From Actinomycetes bacterium (GTDB lineage: Bacteria; Actinomycetota; Thermoleophilia; RBG-16-64-13): a stretch of 48,235 nt of DNA. Positions 23,302 to 32,269 of the stretch are shown here, piece after piece; the first letter of the stretch is position 1; each line of letters opens with the position of its first letter. The DNA is taken from contig JAGXFV010000013.1 of assembly GCA_024637095.1 (NCBI GenBank), positions 1-48,235 of the forward strand, in the 5' to 3' direction. The notes under the pieces were generated by a model. It had not been told where the DNA came from and made no database searches. It was given only the letters and a program-made list of their open reading frames with translations. A program made the translations under genes and the position numbers.

Positions 23302-24579
23302 CTATTCCCCGCGATAAGACCGAGCCAGCAGCTGAACCGGATGAACCACCGTCGCTTCGGAGCCTCGCTCGCGTAGCCCGAAGCTCAGTTGCATGGTGCA
23401 GGTGGGGCAACTCGTGGCCACAAGCTCACTCTGGGTGGCTTCGACGTTGTCGATTTTGCGGTCCAGGATCTTGGTGGAGATATCGTGATGCATCACGCTA
23501 AAGCTGCCGGCGGAGCCGCAGCACCGATCGGCCTCGGCCATCTCGCGAAACTCGACGCCGGGGACCGCGCGCAGCACTGCGCGCGGCTGCTCGGTGACCT
23601 TCTGGGCCCGCGACAGGTGGCAGGGATCGTGATAGGTCACGGTGGCCTCGACCTGGTGCTCGCCGGGCTGGATTCCGGTGACTTCGACGAGAAAACGGCT
23701 GACATCGTAAACCGTGTCCGCCAGTTCCTTGGTGCGCGCGTGCTCAGGCGTACCCGCGTCGAACAGGTGCTGGTAGGTCTCGCCCAGCGTGGCCGAGCAG
23801 GAAGCGCAGTCGCTGACCACATAATCGGATCCGGCGTCGCTCAACGCGCGCAGGTTCTCGCGCGCAAGTTCTCGGGCGGTTTCCATGTCGCCGTAGGCCA
23901 AATGAGGCATCCCGCAACACTTGACGTCGTCGACGGTGACCACTTCGCAGCCGTTGCGGCTTAGTACCTCGACCGTGTCCTCGGCCACCTCGGGATAGAG
24001 CAGATTGGTGGCGCAGCCGAGGAAGTAGCTCACCCGGTACTTCTTCTCACCCTGCGCGGGCGTCACTTCGCGCAGGCGCTTTCGCCCCGGCCGGCCCGCG
24101 ACGTCGGGCAAGAGGCGCGCCGCCGCTCTGGCCTTCTCGGGCAGATGCTCGATCAGGTGGGTCTTATCGAGCATCGCGGCGGCTCCACTCTTCTGGTAGA
24201 GCCGCATCAGCGACGAAGCCGAGGCGTGCAGTCCCGGCCGGGTGAGGAACCCCCGCAGAAGAGCCCGCTGCATCAGGGGCTGACCCAGTGCCTCGGCCAG
24301 GTACTCCCGGGCGGCGACAAAGATCTCGTCGCTGATTACCCCGGAAGGACAGTCGACCGCGCAGGTCTTGCAGAGCAGGCAGGTGTAGAGGCGGTCCGCC
24401 AATTCCTCGCTTGGCTCGAGCTCACCGGTCTGCAGCGCTTTGACCAGCGCCAGACGCCCCCGCGGCGAGGCGGATTCACCACGGAGCTCATGAAACACCG
24501 GGCAGCTCGTGCGGCATTTGCCGCAGCGCACGCACTTCTTGAGCTCCTGCGCGAAATCGAGTTGATAGGTGGCCTCCAT
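23302..24579 (-). CDS. GlcF-like iron-sulfur/CCG-domain subunit (second copy)
   Basis: A 425-residue paralogue of the product of 16465-17871. It has two [4Fe-4S] motifs, CVRCGKCRTSCP at 16-27 and CLLCKTCAVDCP near 67, then CCG domains with KCCGMPHLAYGD, DCASCSATL, DPCHLSRAQ and CCGSAGSFSV, and a final CPTCTMQL. It takes electrons from the flavoprotein encoded just upstream (3-bp gap) and should pass them to a membrane carrier. The N-terminus is about 32 residues shorter than in the first copy. Substrate is set by the flavoprotein partner, probably lactate or glycolate. Confidence 0.9.
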   Translation of the reverse strand: MEATYQLDFAQELKKCVRCGKCRTSCPVFHELRGESASPRGRLALVKALQTGELEPSEELADRLYTCLLCKTCAVDCPSGVISDEIFVAAREYLAEALGQPLMQRALLRGFLTRPGLHASASSLMRLYQKSGAAAMLDKTHLIEHLPEKARAAARLLPDVAGRPGRKRLREVTPAQGEKKYRVSYFLGCATNLLYPEVAEDTVEVLSRNGCEVVTVDDVKCCGMPHLAYGDMETARELARENLRALSDAGSDYVVSDCASCSATLGETYQHLFDAGTPEHARTKELADTVYDVSRFLVEVTGIQPGEHQVEATVTYHDPCHLSRAQKVTEQPRAVLRAVPGVEFREMAEADRCCGSAGSFSVMHHDISTKILDRKIDNVEATQSELVATSCPTCTMQLSFGLRERGSEATVVHPVQLLARSYRGE

Positions 24580-24582
24580 TGG

Positions 24583-26013
24583 CTACTCCTCCGCCCAGAT
24601 CTTGCCGGGGTTCATGATTCCCTTGGGGTCCAGACAATCTTTTATCCGCCGCATCACAGTGAGCGCCGCGCCATGCTCTTCCTCCATAAAGGCTGCTCGG
24701 ACGAAGCCCACCCCATGCTCGCCGGTGGTGGCTCCGCCGATCTCCAAGGCCAGCCGGTGAATGTCCTCAGCCACGCGCTGGGCAGCCTCGACCTCCTCAG
24801 GTTTCAGCGGATCGATAATGGGTGCGGTGTGCATGTTGCCGTCGCCGATGTGGCCGTAGATGACCACCATTGTGTCGTGCTCGCGGCCGATCTCCTTGAT
24901 GCGGCGCAGAGCCTCAGGCACTTTGGCCATGGGAAAGCAGACATCTTCGCCGGCGAAGATGCGCGCGGCGTTGGGCTTGGCCCGGGCGGAAGCGGCGCCG
25001 ATGGCCTGCCGGCCCGTCCAGAGCTCTTTCATGCGCTTGGCATCCGTGGCCATCTCCACCGAGCCCGCCCGCCTCTTCGCGATCTCCTCGATCTGCCGGC
25101 CCTCGTCCTCGGTGGCGGCCTTGCTGCCGTTCACCTCAAAGAAGATGGCCGCCTCGACCTCGGGCAGCTTCAGTTGCGGCTTGAACAGGTTGACCGAGCG
25201 GATGGCTCCATCGTCCAAGATCTCAATGCCGGAAGGCAGTATGCCCGCTTTGAAGACCTCGAGCACCGATTGGGCCGCGTCTTCCAGGCGGTCGAAGTAT
25301 GCGACAACGATGGCGCGCGAAGGCGGTTTGGGCCAGACTTTGAGGCGCACCTCGGTGATCACGCCAAGGGTGCCTTCCGAGGCCAGGAAGAGTCCGGTGA
25401 GGTTGAGCCCGGAAACGCTCTTTAGAGCCTTGGACTTGAGCCCCCCGGTGCGGATCACCTGGCCGTCGGGCATGACCACCTCGAGCCCCAGCACGTACTG
25501 GCCGGTGTTTCCGTACTTGACCGCCCGAAGGCCGCTCGCGTTGTTCGCGACCATGCCACCGATGGTGGCCCACTCGGAGCTGCCCGGGTCAGGAGGGAAA
25601 TAGAGGCCGTAGGAGGAGATATGGTTGTTGAGTTCGGCATGAACCACCCCCGGGCGTACCACCACCTGCATGTTGACCTCGTCGACCTCGACGATGTCGT
25701 CCCAGGCGGAAAGATCCATGACTATACCGCCGCGGACGGCCACCGACCCCCCGGTTTGCCCCGAACCTGCCCCGCGCGGGGTGACCGCCACACCGTGCTG
25801 ATCGGCGTAGCGCATGATGCGCGAGACCTCTTCGGTACTTGTGGGCATCACCACCACTTCGGGGGTGAAGTTGTTGATCTGGGACACGAAGGAACTGTCG
25901 TAGGTGTAGGTCTTGAGATCCACATCCTTGTGGAACACCCGCTCCGGCCCGAGGAGCTTCACCATGTCGGTCACGAGGGCAGCGGCCGTGACCGTAGCGG
26001 TACCTGCAGCCAT
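24583..26013 (-). CDS. GlcD-like FAD-linked oxidase (second copy)
   Basis: A 476-residue FAD-binding type 4 oxidase, paralogous to 15049-16464. Motifs include TPRGAGSGQTGGSVAVRGG, YFPPDPGSSEWATIGGMVAN, ASEGTLGVITEV, IYGHIGDGNMHTA and TTGEHGVGF, and it ends GIMNPGKIW. The start at the ATG (26013) is 5 nt after AGGAG; a GTG two codons earlier lies too close to that site. With the adjacent CCG-domain protein it makes a two-subunit D-lactate/glycolate-type dehydrogenase. It converges on the GntP cluster, so a hydroxy-acid uptake and oxidation theme is plausible. Confidence 0.9.
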   Translation of the reverse strand: MAAGTATVTAAALVTDMVKLLGPERVFHKDVDLKTYTYDSSFVSQINNFTPEVVVMPTSTEEVSRIMRYADQHGVAVTPRGAGSGQTGGSVAVRGGIVMDLSAWDDIVEVDEVNMQVVVRPGVVHAELNNHISSYGLYFPPDPGSSEWATIGGMVANNASGLRAVKYGNTGQYVLGLEVVMPDGQVIRTGGLKSKALKSVSGLNLTGLFLASEGTLGVITEVRLKVWPKPPSRAIVVAYFDRLEDAAQSVLEVFKAGILPSGIEILDDGAIRSVNLFKPQLKLPEVEAAIFFEVNGSKAATEDEGRQIEEIAKRRAGSVEMATDAKRMKELWTGRQAIGAASARAKPNAARIFAGEDVCFPMAKVPEALRRIKEIGREHDTMVVIYGHIGDGNMHTAPIIDPLKPEEVEAAQRVAEDIHRLALEIGGATTGEHGVGFVRAAFMEEEHGAALTVMRRIKDCLDPKGIMNPGKIWAEE

Positions 26014-26216
26014 GCTCACTCCTGTTGGGAGACAATAGACTGGTCATCGATGATTATCCGGCGATACCGCGGGACCAGGCTGATCACCGCGCTCGACGAG
26101 CTCAGAAACGCTCGCAAAACGCCGAATATCCGTGCTGGCAAATATACAGTCAGACCCCGAATAAGGCCAGAAGGAGCCTTTAAGGTGGTTCACGGCTCTT
26201 CTCTTCCGGGCCGGGC

Positions 26217-26440
26217 TCAGAAGCTTCCCTCGGCCAGCTCCTTCTGCAGGGCGTTGTCCAAGGAGGGGTCGGCCACCAGCTCTTTTAAGGCAGGTTCTCT
26301 GCTCGAGCTCTTTCAGACTCCGGAGCTCCTGGGTCTTCATGCCTCATTAGAGGCTTTCCAGCGGTAGTAGGTTTGCTCGGAGACTCCGATCTCCTGGCAG
26401 ATCTTGCGAGGCCCGTGCTCTGGACTGATGGCGGCCTCCG
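26217..26440 (-). pseudogene. Decayed IS3-type OrfA transposase remnant
   Basis: Read on the minus strand, the first frame gives ISPEHGPRKICQEIGVSEQT followed by YYRWK, the helix-turn-helix of IS3-family OrfA. A second frame continues MKTQELRSLKELEQ, the leucine-zipper-like segment. A third frame gives LVADPSLDNALQKELAEGSF and a stop, which corresponds to the normal OrfA C-terminus. Two frame changes therefore break the gene. No OrfB, terminal inverted repeats or target duplication were found. The remaining parts of the 514-bp gap 26014-26527 (26014-26216 and 26441-26527) hold no recognisable gene; the first should contain the promoter for the second glcD. Confidence 0.72.
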
Positions 26441-26527
26441 CGCGCCCTCCACCGTCACCCGAGTCGCATCCGGAGGCAGACCGTCAGAATCCCGTGCCCT
26501 GCGTAGATGCTATAAGCAGTGGAGCGC

Positions 26528-27322
26528 CTACTCGAAAGCACCTGCCCTAAACTGCTCGATATAGCCTATTCCGAACTCGTCTAGGCCAAGAAGCGCAGCA
26601 GAAGCATAGTAAGCACCCATTAGGTCTCTGTCTAAAGGGTCAACCAAAAACGCATCCATACCTGCTGACATCAGCTGTACCAGGAATGTCCGGTTCAACA
26701 GCTTTCGGCTAGGTAAACCGAATGAGACGTTGCTCAAACCGGAAACCAAATGAGCGTCGGGATGGGCGCTCCTGATCGCATCGACTGCCCGCAATACTTC
26801 TCGACCTGCTGTTTCGCTTGTTGAAATCGGTTGAACCAGAGGGTCGAGAAAGATGTCATCCAGAGCAACACCAGCCTGACTTAGATCAGTGACAAGTCTA
26901 CCCGCGATCTTCACTCGGTCATCTGCGCTGGCGGGTACACCCCCATCATCCATACAAAGCGCAATTACTTTTGCTCCGTATCTGGTTGCCAGGGGGATTA
27001 TCTCCCGGAACCTTTCCGTTTCGGCCGAAACAGAGTTGATCATCGGGCTCTTCTCGCGGCTCGAAGCCAGGCCCAATTCTAGGACTTCCGGACTCGGGCT
27101 ATCTATACAAAGAGGGACCGATGCCACTTCCTGAACAATCTTGACCAGCCATCGCATGGCCTCCGACTCCTGGCCAATCATGCTTCCGCAGTTGACGTCT
27201 ATGTAATCCGCGCCTGCCTTTTCCTGTTCCTCCGCGAGCTCACGGATGAAAGAATCGTCGCGCGACTCGACTGCCATCCGGACAGCGTCTCTGCTGGTGT
27301 TTATCAATTCGCCGATCAACAT
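26528..27322 (-). CDS. MtgA/MtrH/AcsE-like methyltetrahydrofolate methyltransferase
   Basis: A 264-residue TIM-barrel protein of the pterin-binding (DHPS-like) group. It begins MLIGELINTSRDAVRMAVES and has ADYIDVNCGSMIGQESEAM near residue 38, VPLCIDSPSPEVLELGL near 69, SPMINSVSAE near 92, FLDPLVQPIST near 158 and HLVSGLSNVSFGLP near 192, all typical of methyl-THF:corrinoid methyltransferases. The expected reaction is transfer of a methyl group between a corrinoid protein and tetrahydrofolate. It is the last gene of the minus-strand methyl-transfer cluster, 192 bp downstream of the corrinoid-protein gene. Family is firm, direction in vivo is inferred. Confidence 0.87.
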   Translation of the reverse strand: MLIGELINTSRDAVRMAVESRDDSFIRELAEEQEKAGADYIDVNCGSMIGQESEAMRWLVKIVQEVASVPLCIDSPSPEVLELGLASSREKSPMINSVSAETERFREIIPLATRYGAKVIALCMDDGGVPASADDRVKIAGRLVTDLSQAGVALDDIFLDPLVQPISTSETAGREVLRAVDAIRSAHPDAHLVSGLSNVSFGLPSRKLLNRTFLVQLMSAGMDAFLVDPLDRDLMGAYYASAALLGLDEFGIGYIEQFRAGAFE

Positions 27323-27514
27323 TCTCGTGCGTTCCTCCTCTATTTCCTTCTCGGACGGTCACCCCCAATAGACATCGCACACCTCGGCAGTCGTTCCGAC
27401 TCAGCGTGAACCAAAAACGTGGGGTCGGGCATCTGCAAGTAGTTTCAGTCGCGGGAAGTTGTTGCGAAAAAGTCTCCGGTCGACTGGGCCGGCTGAATGG
27501 TGGGGATGCTCTCG

Positions 27515-28150
27515 CTAACTGCCCGCGAGGACCCGATTGGCCTGGCTGACCGCGGCACTTGCGTCAGGAGCATAGAAGTCCGCTCCTATCCGCTCAGCAA
27601 ACTCCTGAGTAACCGGAGCTCCGCCCACCCCAATCGCAATACTCCCCCTCAACCCTGCTGCCTCGATCGCCCGTATTGTTTCTTCCATGGCCGGCATCGT
27701 GGTGGTCAGTAGGGCGCTAAGGAGCACGATGTCGGGGTTTTGCTCTCTTATCGCATCGACGAATTTGCTTGGCGGCACATTTATGCCTAGGTCAACGACC
27801 TCATAGCCCCCGCCCTCCATTAACATGGCTACCAGATTTTTCCCAATGTCGTGCAGATCTCCCTTGACAGTACCGACAATTGCCTTCCCTTTGGTAACTG
27901 ACTGCTGAGTAGCTAGAAGCGGCTTGATCAGATCCAGACTCGCGTACATGGCCCGCGCCGCGATCATCATCTCAGAAACAAAAATCTCGCCAGCTTGAAA
28001 CTTCTCGCCGACCGTGTCCATCGCTGGTATAAGGCCTTCTTGAAGTATTTCTTGCGGCGGCGTTCCCTGGGCGAGAGCCGCTTCAGTCAATTCTTTCACC
28101 TTTGGGGCATTCCCTTTAGCAACTTGTTCTCTGATTTCCTCGTAAGACAA
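27515..28150 (-). CDS. Corrinoid (cobalamin-binding) methyl-carrier protein
   Basis: A 211-residue corrinoid protein of the MtgC/MtbC type. An N-terminal four-helix cap (about 1-85, with PAMDTVGEKFQAGEIFVSEM) precedes a Rossmann-like B12 domain with GTVKGDLHDIGKNLVAML; H100 in DLHDIG is the lower cobalt ligand. A later SALLTTTMPAMEETIRAI and IGVGGAPVTQEFAERIGAD complete the B12 pocket. I chose the TTG at 28150, 7 nt after GAGGGAGG; a longer frame to 28276 lacks a ribosome-binding site. It should shuttle the methyl group between the URO-D-type enzyme (29556-30695) and the methyl-THF methyltransferase. Confidence 0.93.
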   Translation of the reverse strand: MSYEEIREQVAKGNAPKVKELTEAALAQGTPPQEILQEGLIPAMDTVGEKFQAGEIFVSEMMIAARAMYASLDLIKPLLATQQSVTKGKAIVGTVKGDLHDIGKNLVAMLMEGGGYEVVDLGINVPPSKFVDAIREQNPDIVLLSALLTTTMPAMEETIRAIEAAGLRGSIAIGVGGAPVTQEFAERIGADFYAPDASAAVSQANRVLAGS

Positions 28151-28258
28151 GTTACAGCCTCCCTCGCCGAATGACTTTAAGTCCCTCTGGGACATACACA
28201 ATCCATAACTTGCGCCCTTTAGGACTCCACAGTGAGCGGATCCCAACAGGATCGGGGT

Positions 28259-28291
28259 AAAAGTGGGGCGCCCCACTCATAGGGGCGCCCC
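28259..28291 (-). terminator. Terminator downstream of the tctC-like gene
   Basis: On the minus strand two copies of the self-complementary GGGGCGCCCC (28282-28291 and 28265-28274), separated by TATGAGT, can form a strong hairpin followed by ACTTTTACC. It lies 26 bp after the substrate-binding protein's stop. Transcripts of the corrinoid and methyl-THF genes would then need readthrough or a promoter of their own between 28150 and 28259. Confidence 0.75.
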
Positions 28292-28316
28292 GTCAGACCA
28301 GGATCATCGGGACTGA

Positions 28317-29402
28317 CTATTGGGCCAGGTCTAACTGCTCCATTACGTCGGAGTAGGTCTCCATTTCGCTGTTGAAGAACTCCTGGAATTCATCCGGCCC
28401 AAGCAACTCTGACCGGTATTGAAGCATGTTCTGCTCCTCTACGCTGGTGTAAAGCGGATCTTCAACGGCCTCTTCGATCACATCAAACATGGTGTCTACG
28501 TACTGTTGGTCAGTTCCCTCCTTGAAGGCGAACCCGCGCCAGCGTCCAAGAGTGACGTCAATGTCAAGCTCTAGAGCCGTCGGTACATCTTCCAGTACCG
28601 GGAGTCGCTCTTCGCTGAAGAGCACCAGGGGAGTGACTTCACCCGATTCGATTAGGGCTCTCATCGGTCCATACTCTTCGTACATCAAATCCGTGTGACC
28701 GCCGAGAACCGCAGCTTGTGCTTCAGCACTGGATTCAAAGGGCACTACTTCAAGTTCTGCTTCGGAACGGAGGTTCCACAGGCCCACCAGCACTTCGTCA
28801 AAGCCGGCTGCGCCGGTAACTCCGATAGACAAATCGCCAGGATTCTCCCGTGCGAATTCAATGAGCTGTTCGACAGACTCATATTCGCTGTCGGGACCCA
28901 CGAAGAACAATCCCTGGTCATACTGAACGCGGGCAACGGGAAGGAACTGAGTGGCATCGATCCGGCCCATCGCGTGATTAATGACTTCTTCAGGACCTAT
29001 GGCCATCATCGTGTAACCATCGGTGGGACGGTTGAAAAACTCGGTCGCGGCAGGTACTCCGCCGCCCCCGGTGACCGAAATGCCGACGATGGACTGGTCC
29101 GTTATCTTGGCCATAGGCATCCCGATGGCCCTGATGAAAAGATCGGTACCGCCACCGGGTCCGAATTGGTTGATCACTTCGACGGTCCGGGAAGGATAGT
29201 CCGACTCGGCGGCTTCTCCACCGGCAGCCTCGGTATCCTCCGTAGCGGTGTCCTCCGTAACGGTGTCGTCCGTCGTCGTTTCCACGGTCACATCGGTTTC
29301 GGTTTCTTCGGTGGTCGTTTCATCATCACCGCAGCCGAACAATGCAAAAGCAAAGACCGCTAGCAGCCCAACCAAAAGCAGTGATAGAACTTTCTTACTC
29401 AA
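28317..29402 (-). CDS. TctC-like substrate-binding lipoprotein of a tripartite tricarboxylate transporter
   Basis: A 361-residue lipoprotein. The signal peptide ends in a lipobox at C24 (ALFGC), followed by a 45-residue Thr/Glu/Asp-rich linker. The mature domain is a Bug/TctC type, with PSRTVEVINQFGPGGGTDLF near 71, GGGGVPAATEFFNRPTDGYT near 112 and YEEYGPMRALIESGEVTPLV near 241. It captures a carboxylate outside the cell for the TctA/TctB channel encoded upstream. The start is TTG at 29402, 5 nt after AGGAGG. It is unusual that a methyltransferase gene lies between tctA and tctC; this ties substrate capture to demethylation. Confidence 0.88.
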   Translation of the reverse strand: MSKKVLSLLLVGLLAVFAFALFGCGDDETTTEETETDVTVETTTDDTVTEDTATEDTEAAGGEAAESDYPSRTVEVINQFGPGGGTDLFIRAIGMPMAKITDQSIVGISVTGGGGVPAATEFFNRPTDGYTMMAIGPEEVINHAMGRIDATQFLPVARVQYDQGLFFVGPDSEYESVEQLIEFARENPGDLSIGVTGAAGFDEVLVGLWNLRSEAELEVVPFESSAEAQAAVLGGHTDLMYEEYGPMRALIESGEVTPLVLFSEERLPVLEDVPTALELDIDVTLGRWRGFAFKEGTDQQYVDTMFDVIEEAVEDPLYTSVEEQNMLQYRSELLGPDEFQEFFNSEMETYSDVMEQLDLAQ

Positions 29403-29555
29403 CGCTTCCTCCTGTTCAAGATTCCCACAAGCAACCCGATCCCTGGCACCTCGTTTGCAGCTTACCCCCTCGTGTTTGCACCACTGGTGATATCTGGATC
29501 CGCCTCAATCCGGAGCCCCCCCTACCAGGGCGACCCTCGATAAGCAGCGAGGCGG

Positions 29556-30695
29556 CTAGTATCCACCGTATTCATGGACGGCCTCCACCATTGCGACAAT
29601 ATTCTCGGGGGGGACCTCAGGGCGGATATTATGCACGGCGGCGACCACGTAGCCGCCCCCCTCGCCCAAGTCCTCAATACGTCGCCGGACCTCATCCTTC
29701 ACCTGCTTCGGCCCCTGGAAGGGCAGCACGTCATGGGAGTCAATTCCCCCCCAAAAACTGAGGCGCCCTGCAGCGAGCTTCTTAAGCTCCTTTGTGTCCA
29801 TCCCCTTGGCCGAAACCTGTACTGGATTCAGGATATCAACGCCTACATCAACTAGGTCTTCGATAAACGCGACCACTGAACCGCAGCTATGGTAAAGAAT
29901 CTTGGCATCCGTCCCTGATTTGATTACCTCAAAGAGTTTTTCCTGTCGAGGCTTGAGCAGTTCCCGGTAGACGTCGGGTGACATCATAGGTCCAGTTTGC
30001 ATGCCGAGATCATCAGCCACGTACACTACGTCTACCAGGTCACCAACCTCTTTAAGGATCGCCCGAGTGCGTCCCAAAAACACCTCTAAAACCCGGTCCA
30101 TGATCGCTTCGATTAGGCGAGGATTGAGTAGCAAATCCATCATATACTCGGAGTATCCTCGCAAGAAATAGGACTGGGTGTGGATCTGCATCGCTAAGTT
30201 TGCGATAACTGCCTTGTCACTTCTGCGCAGCTCCAGAGCACGGTCTCTCGCGCTACCTAAAGCCCTTACTTCTTCTGGATCCGGCCAGCTCATTGCTTTG
30301 ACGTCTTCGATAGATACGTCCGGGCCAAAGAGAGGCGAATCTACTATCTCGAAATTATCGACCCCCTCAGGCCTCTCCCAGGTCATCCCCCACTCGTCAC
30401 GTATCCGTTCTCTCTCCTGGAGGGAGGTCTGCCTCGTCCAGGCGTCAGGATCGTTAATGATCAGCATACGGGCGTCTACCCCGAGAGCATCCTGTACCTC
30501 GGGATCGACTTCTGCCACCAGAGAACGACCGCGGGCGATTTTTACCTCGTCATTAGTCTTAATGCCCAGATGCTTCTTGAGCTTGTCGTATCCAACCTTG
30601 TGTATGCTCGTGACCATCGATCCACCGAAGTCCACGGGAACACGGTCGGGCTCACGATGTGATATGGCGGCAAGTACTCGTTCCCTGCTATTCAT
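29556..30695 (-). CDS. Uroporphyrinogen decarboxylase-family (MtaA/CmuA/O-demethylase-like) methyltransferase
   Basis: A 379-residue URO-D superfamily protein that is unlikely to be HemE. It begins NSRERVLAAISHREPDRVPV and has YVADDLGMQTGPMMSPDVYR near 225. H269 and C271 in ILYHSCGSVV form the zinc-binding His-x-Cys of corrinoid methyltransferases. The C-terminus reads AAVHNIRPEVPPENIVAMVE. Relatives include the MtaA/MtbA/CmuA group and acetogen O-demethylase subunits that move a methyl group from substrate to a corrinoid protein. I infer it is the substrate-specific methyltransferase (MT1) of this cluster. The ATG follows TAAGGAGTGGGAACGT. Confidence 0.88.
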   Translation of the reverse strand: MNSRERVLAAISHREPDRVPVDFGGSMVTSIHKVGYDKLKKHLGIKTNDEVKIARGRSLVAEVDPEVQDALGVDARMLIINDPDAWTRQTSLQERERIRDEWGMTWERPEGVDNFEIVDSPLFGPDVSIEDVKAMSWPDPEEVRALGSARDRALELRRSDKAVIANLAMQIHTQSYFLRGYSEYMMDLLLNPRLIEAIMDRVLEVFLGRTRAILKEVGDLVDVVYVADDLGMQTGPMMSPDVYRELLKPRQEKLFEVIKSGTDAKILYHSCGSVVAFIEDLVDVGVDILNPVQVSAKGMDTKELKKLAAGRLSFWGGIDSHDVLPFQGPKQVKDEVRRRIEDLGEGGGYVVAAVHNIRPEVPPENIVAMVEAVHEYGGY

Positions 30696-30728
30696 ACGTT
30701 CCCACTCCTTACAACCGCCTAAAAACGG

Positions 30729-32219
30729 CTAACACGTCTTCCTGTAGGTACGATACTGATAATAGAATCCATATATCAAGGAAAGAGCACTCAGAAGTAG
30801 CAACCCTCCCGCGATTGGCCTGCTAATGATTTCTATCATATCGAAATTGTTCAAAATCATGGCTCGTCTGAGGTTGACTTCCGCTATAGGGCCTAGAACT
30901 AGACCGATAATGAGCGGAGCCAAGGGATAGTCGAGCTTTAGAAGTAGAAAACCTAAGGCCCCAAAGGCTGCCATCACGGCGAGGTCGAAGTAGTTGCTTC
31001 GCAAAGCAAAGACCCCTGTCGTGCAGAGAACGACTATGCTGGGACCGACATAGGCGTAGGGCAATCGTAGGATCTTCGCAAAGTATTTGGCTATGTGGAT
31101 TCCCGCTACGATCATCAGAACGTTGGCAAGCAGCATCCCAATGAAGACGGAATACACAAGCTCCTTGTTCTGGACCAGTAGAAGCGGGCCCGGAACAATG
31201 CCGTGGATCGTGAGCCCCCCAATCATCACGGCAGTGGTCGCGCTCCCGGGAATGCCTAAGGCGAGCAGCGGCACCATCGCACCGCCGACCGCGGCATTAT
31301 TCGCGGCTTCAGGCGCGGCAATTCCTTCTGGGGTCCCGGTACCAAACGCTTCCGGCTTCTTTGACCATCTAACCGCCTCACTGTAGCTAATGAACGCTGC
31401 CGTGGTCGCTCCGACTCCCGGAAGGGTTCCGATCAACGTGCCAATCACTGACGATCTCAGAAGGGTGATTCTCAACGCCCATACTTCTCGCAGCCTGGGA
31501 AGTTTGGTCGAAACCACCCCACCGCCCAACAAGTCTCCGTCAGACGTGCCTCCTACTCGGGCGAGAACTTCAGACAGTGCGAAAAGGCCTATCAGAGCTG
31601 GAATGAAGCTGATACCGGTCAGGAGGGAATCGTTGCCGAAGGTGAAGCGGCCAAAACCAGTCAGGGGATCAATACCAACGGTGGCCAGACCGAGACCCAG
31701 GAATCCAGCGATGAGCGCTTTCCAGATGGACTTGCTGCCAATAGAGGCAATAGCCGTAATTCCAAGAATCGCCAAAGCAAAGTACTCAGAGGGGCCGAAG
31801 GCAAGGGCGAAATCGGCGAGAGGAGGAGCCAGCAGAATCAACGCTATAGTACCGAATATCCCGCCGATGGCCGAGGAACCAAGCGCGAGGCCCAAAGCCA
31901 TGCCTGCCTGCCCCTTCTTGGCCATCGGATATCCGTCCAAACTGGTGCATGAGGCTTCCGGACTCCCCGGGGTGTTGAACAAAATCGCGGAAATAGAGCC
32001 CCCGAATGTGGATCCCACGTATACGGCCCCCAGCATCACAAGCCCTTCAATTGGTTCGAAGACAAACGTGAAAGGAATGAGAAGAGCCACACCGACAACA
32101 CCAGTGAGTCCGGGGGTAGCGCCAAACAGTATGCCCCATATAACTCCCAAAATTAGAAGAATAAAGTTAAAGGGGTTGCTTAGCATATATTCCGAGGCTG
32201 AGACGAAACCCTCAATCAT
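30729..32219 (-). CDS. TctA-like large membrane subunit of a tripartite tricarboxylate transporter
   Basis: A 496-residue membrane protein with about twelve hydrophobic segments. TctA signatures are GVIWGILFGATPGLTGVVGV near 23, YVGSTFGGSISAILFNTPGS near 67, TSLDGYPMAKKGQAGMALGL near 88 and EGIAAPEAANNAAVGGAMVP near 300, with LALGIPGSATTAVMIGGLTI following. It forms the channel of the TTT secondary importer and drives carboxylate uptake with an ion gradient. The ATG follows AGGTGGAGG. It lies between tctB and the URO-D-type gene (33-bp gap) and is co-transcribed with them. Confidence 0.93.
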   Translation of the reverse strand: MIEGFVSASEYMLSNPFNFILLILGVIWGILFGATPGLTGVVGVALLIPFTFVFEPIEGLVMLGAVYVGSTFGGSISAILFNTPGSPEASCTSLDGYPMAKKGQAGMALGLALGSSAIGGIFGTIALILLAPPLADFALAFGPSEYFALAILGITAIASIGSKSIWKALIAGFLGLGLATVGIDPLTGFGRFTFGNDSLLTGISFIPALIGLFALSEVLARVGGTSDGDLLGGGVVSTKLPRLREVWALRITLLRSSVIGTLIGTLPGVGATTAAFISYSEAVRWSKKPEAFGTGTPEGIAAPEAANNAAVGGAMVPLLALGIPGSATTAVMIGGLTIHGIVPGPLLLVQNKELVYSVFIGMLLANVLMIVAGIHIAKYFAKILRLPYAYVGPSIVVLCTTGVFALRSNYFDLAVMAAFGALGFLLLKLDYPLAPLIIGLVLGPIAEVNLRRAMILNNFDMIEIISRPIAGGLLLLSALSLIYGFYYQYRTYRKTC

Positions 32220-32269
32220 GGACTAAGCCTCCACCTAATATATTTCTAAACACATGGCCACGCAATCCA

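Noticed and set aside
29556-30695. HemE uroporphyrinogen decarboxylase of heme synthesis
   Set aside because: The His-x-Cys zinc motif and the neighbouring corrinoid and methyl-THF genes fit a corrinoid methyltransferase, and no heme genes are near.
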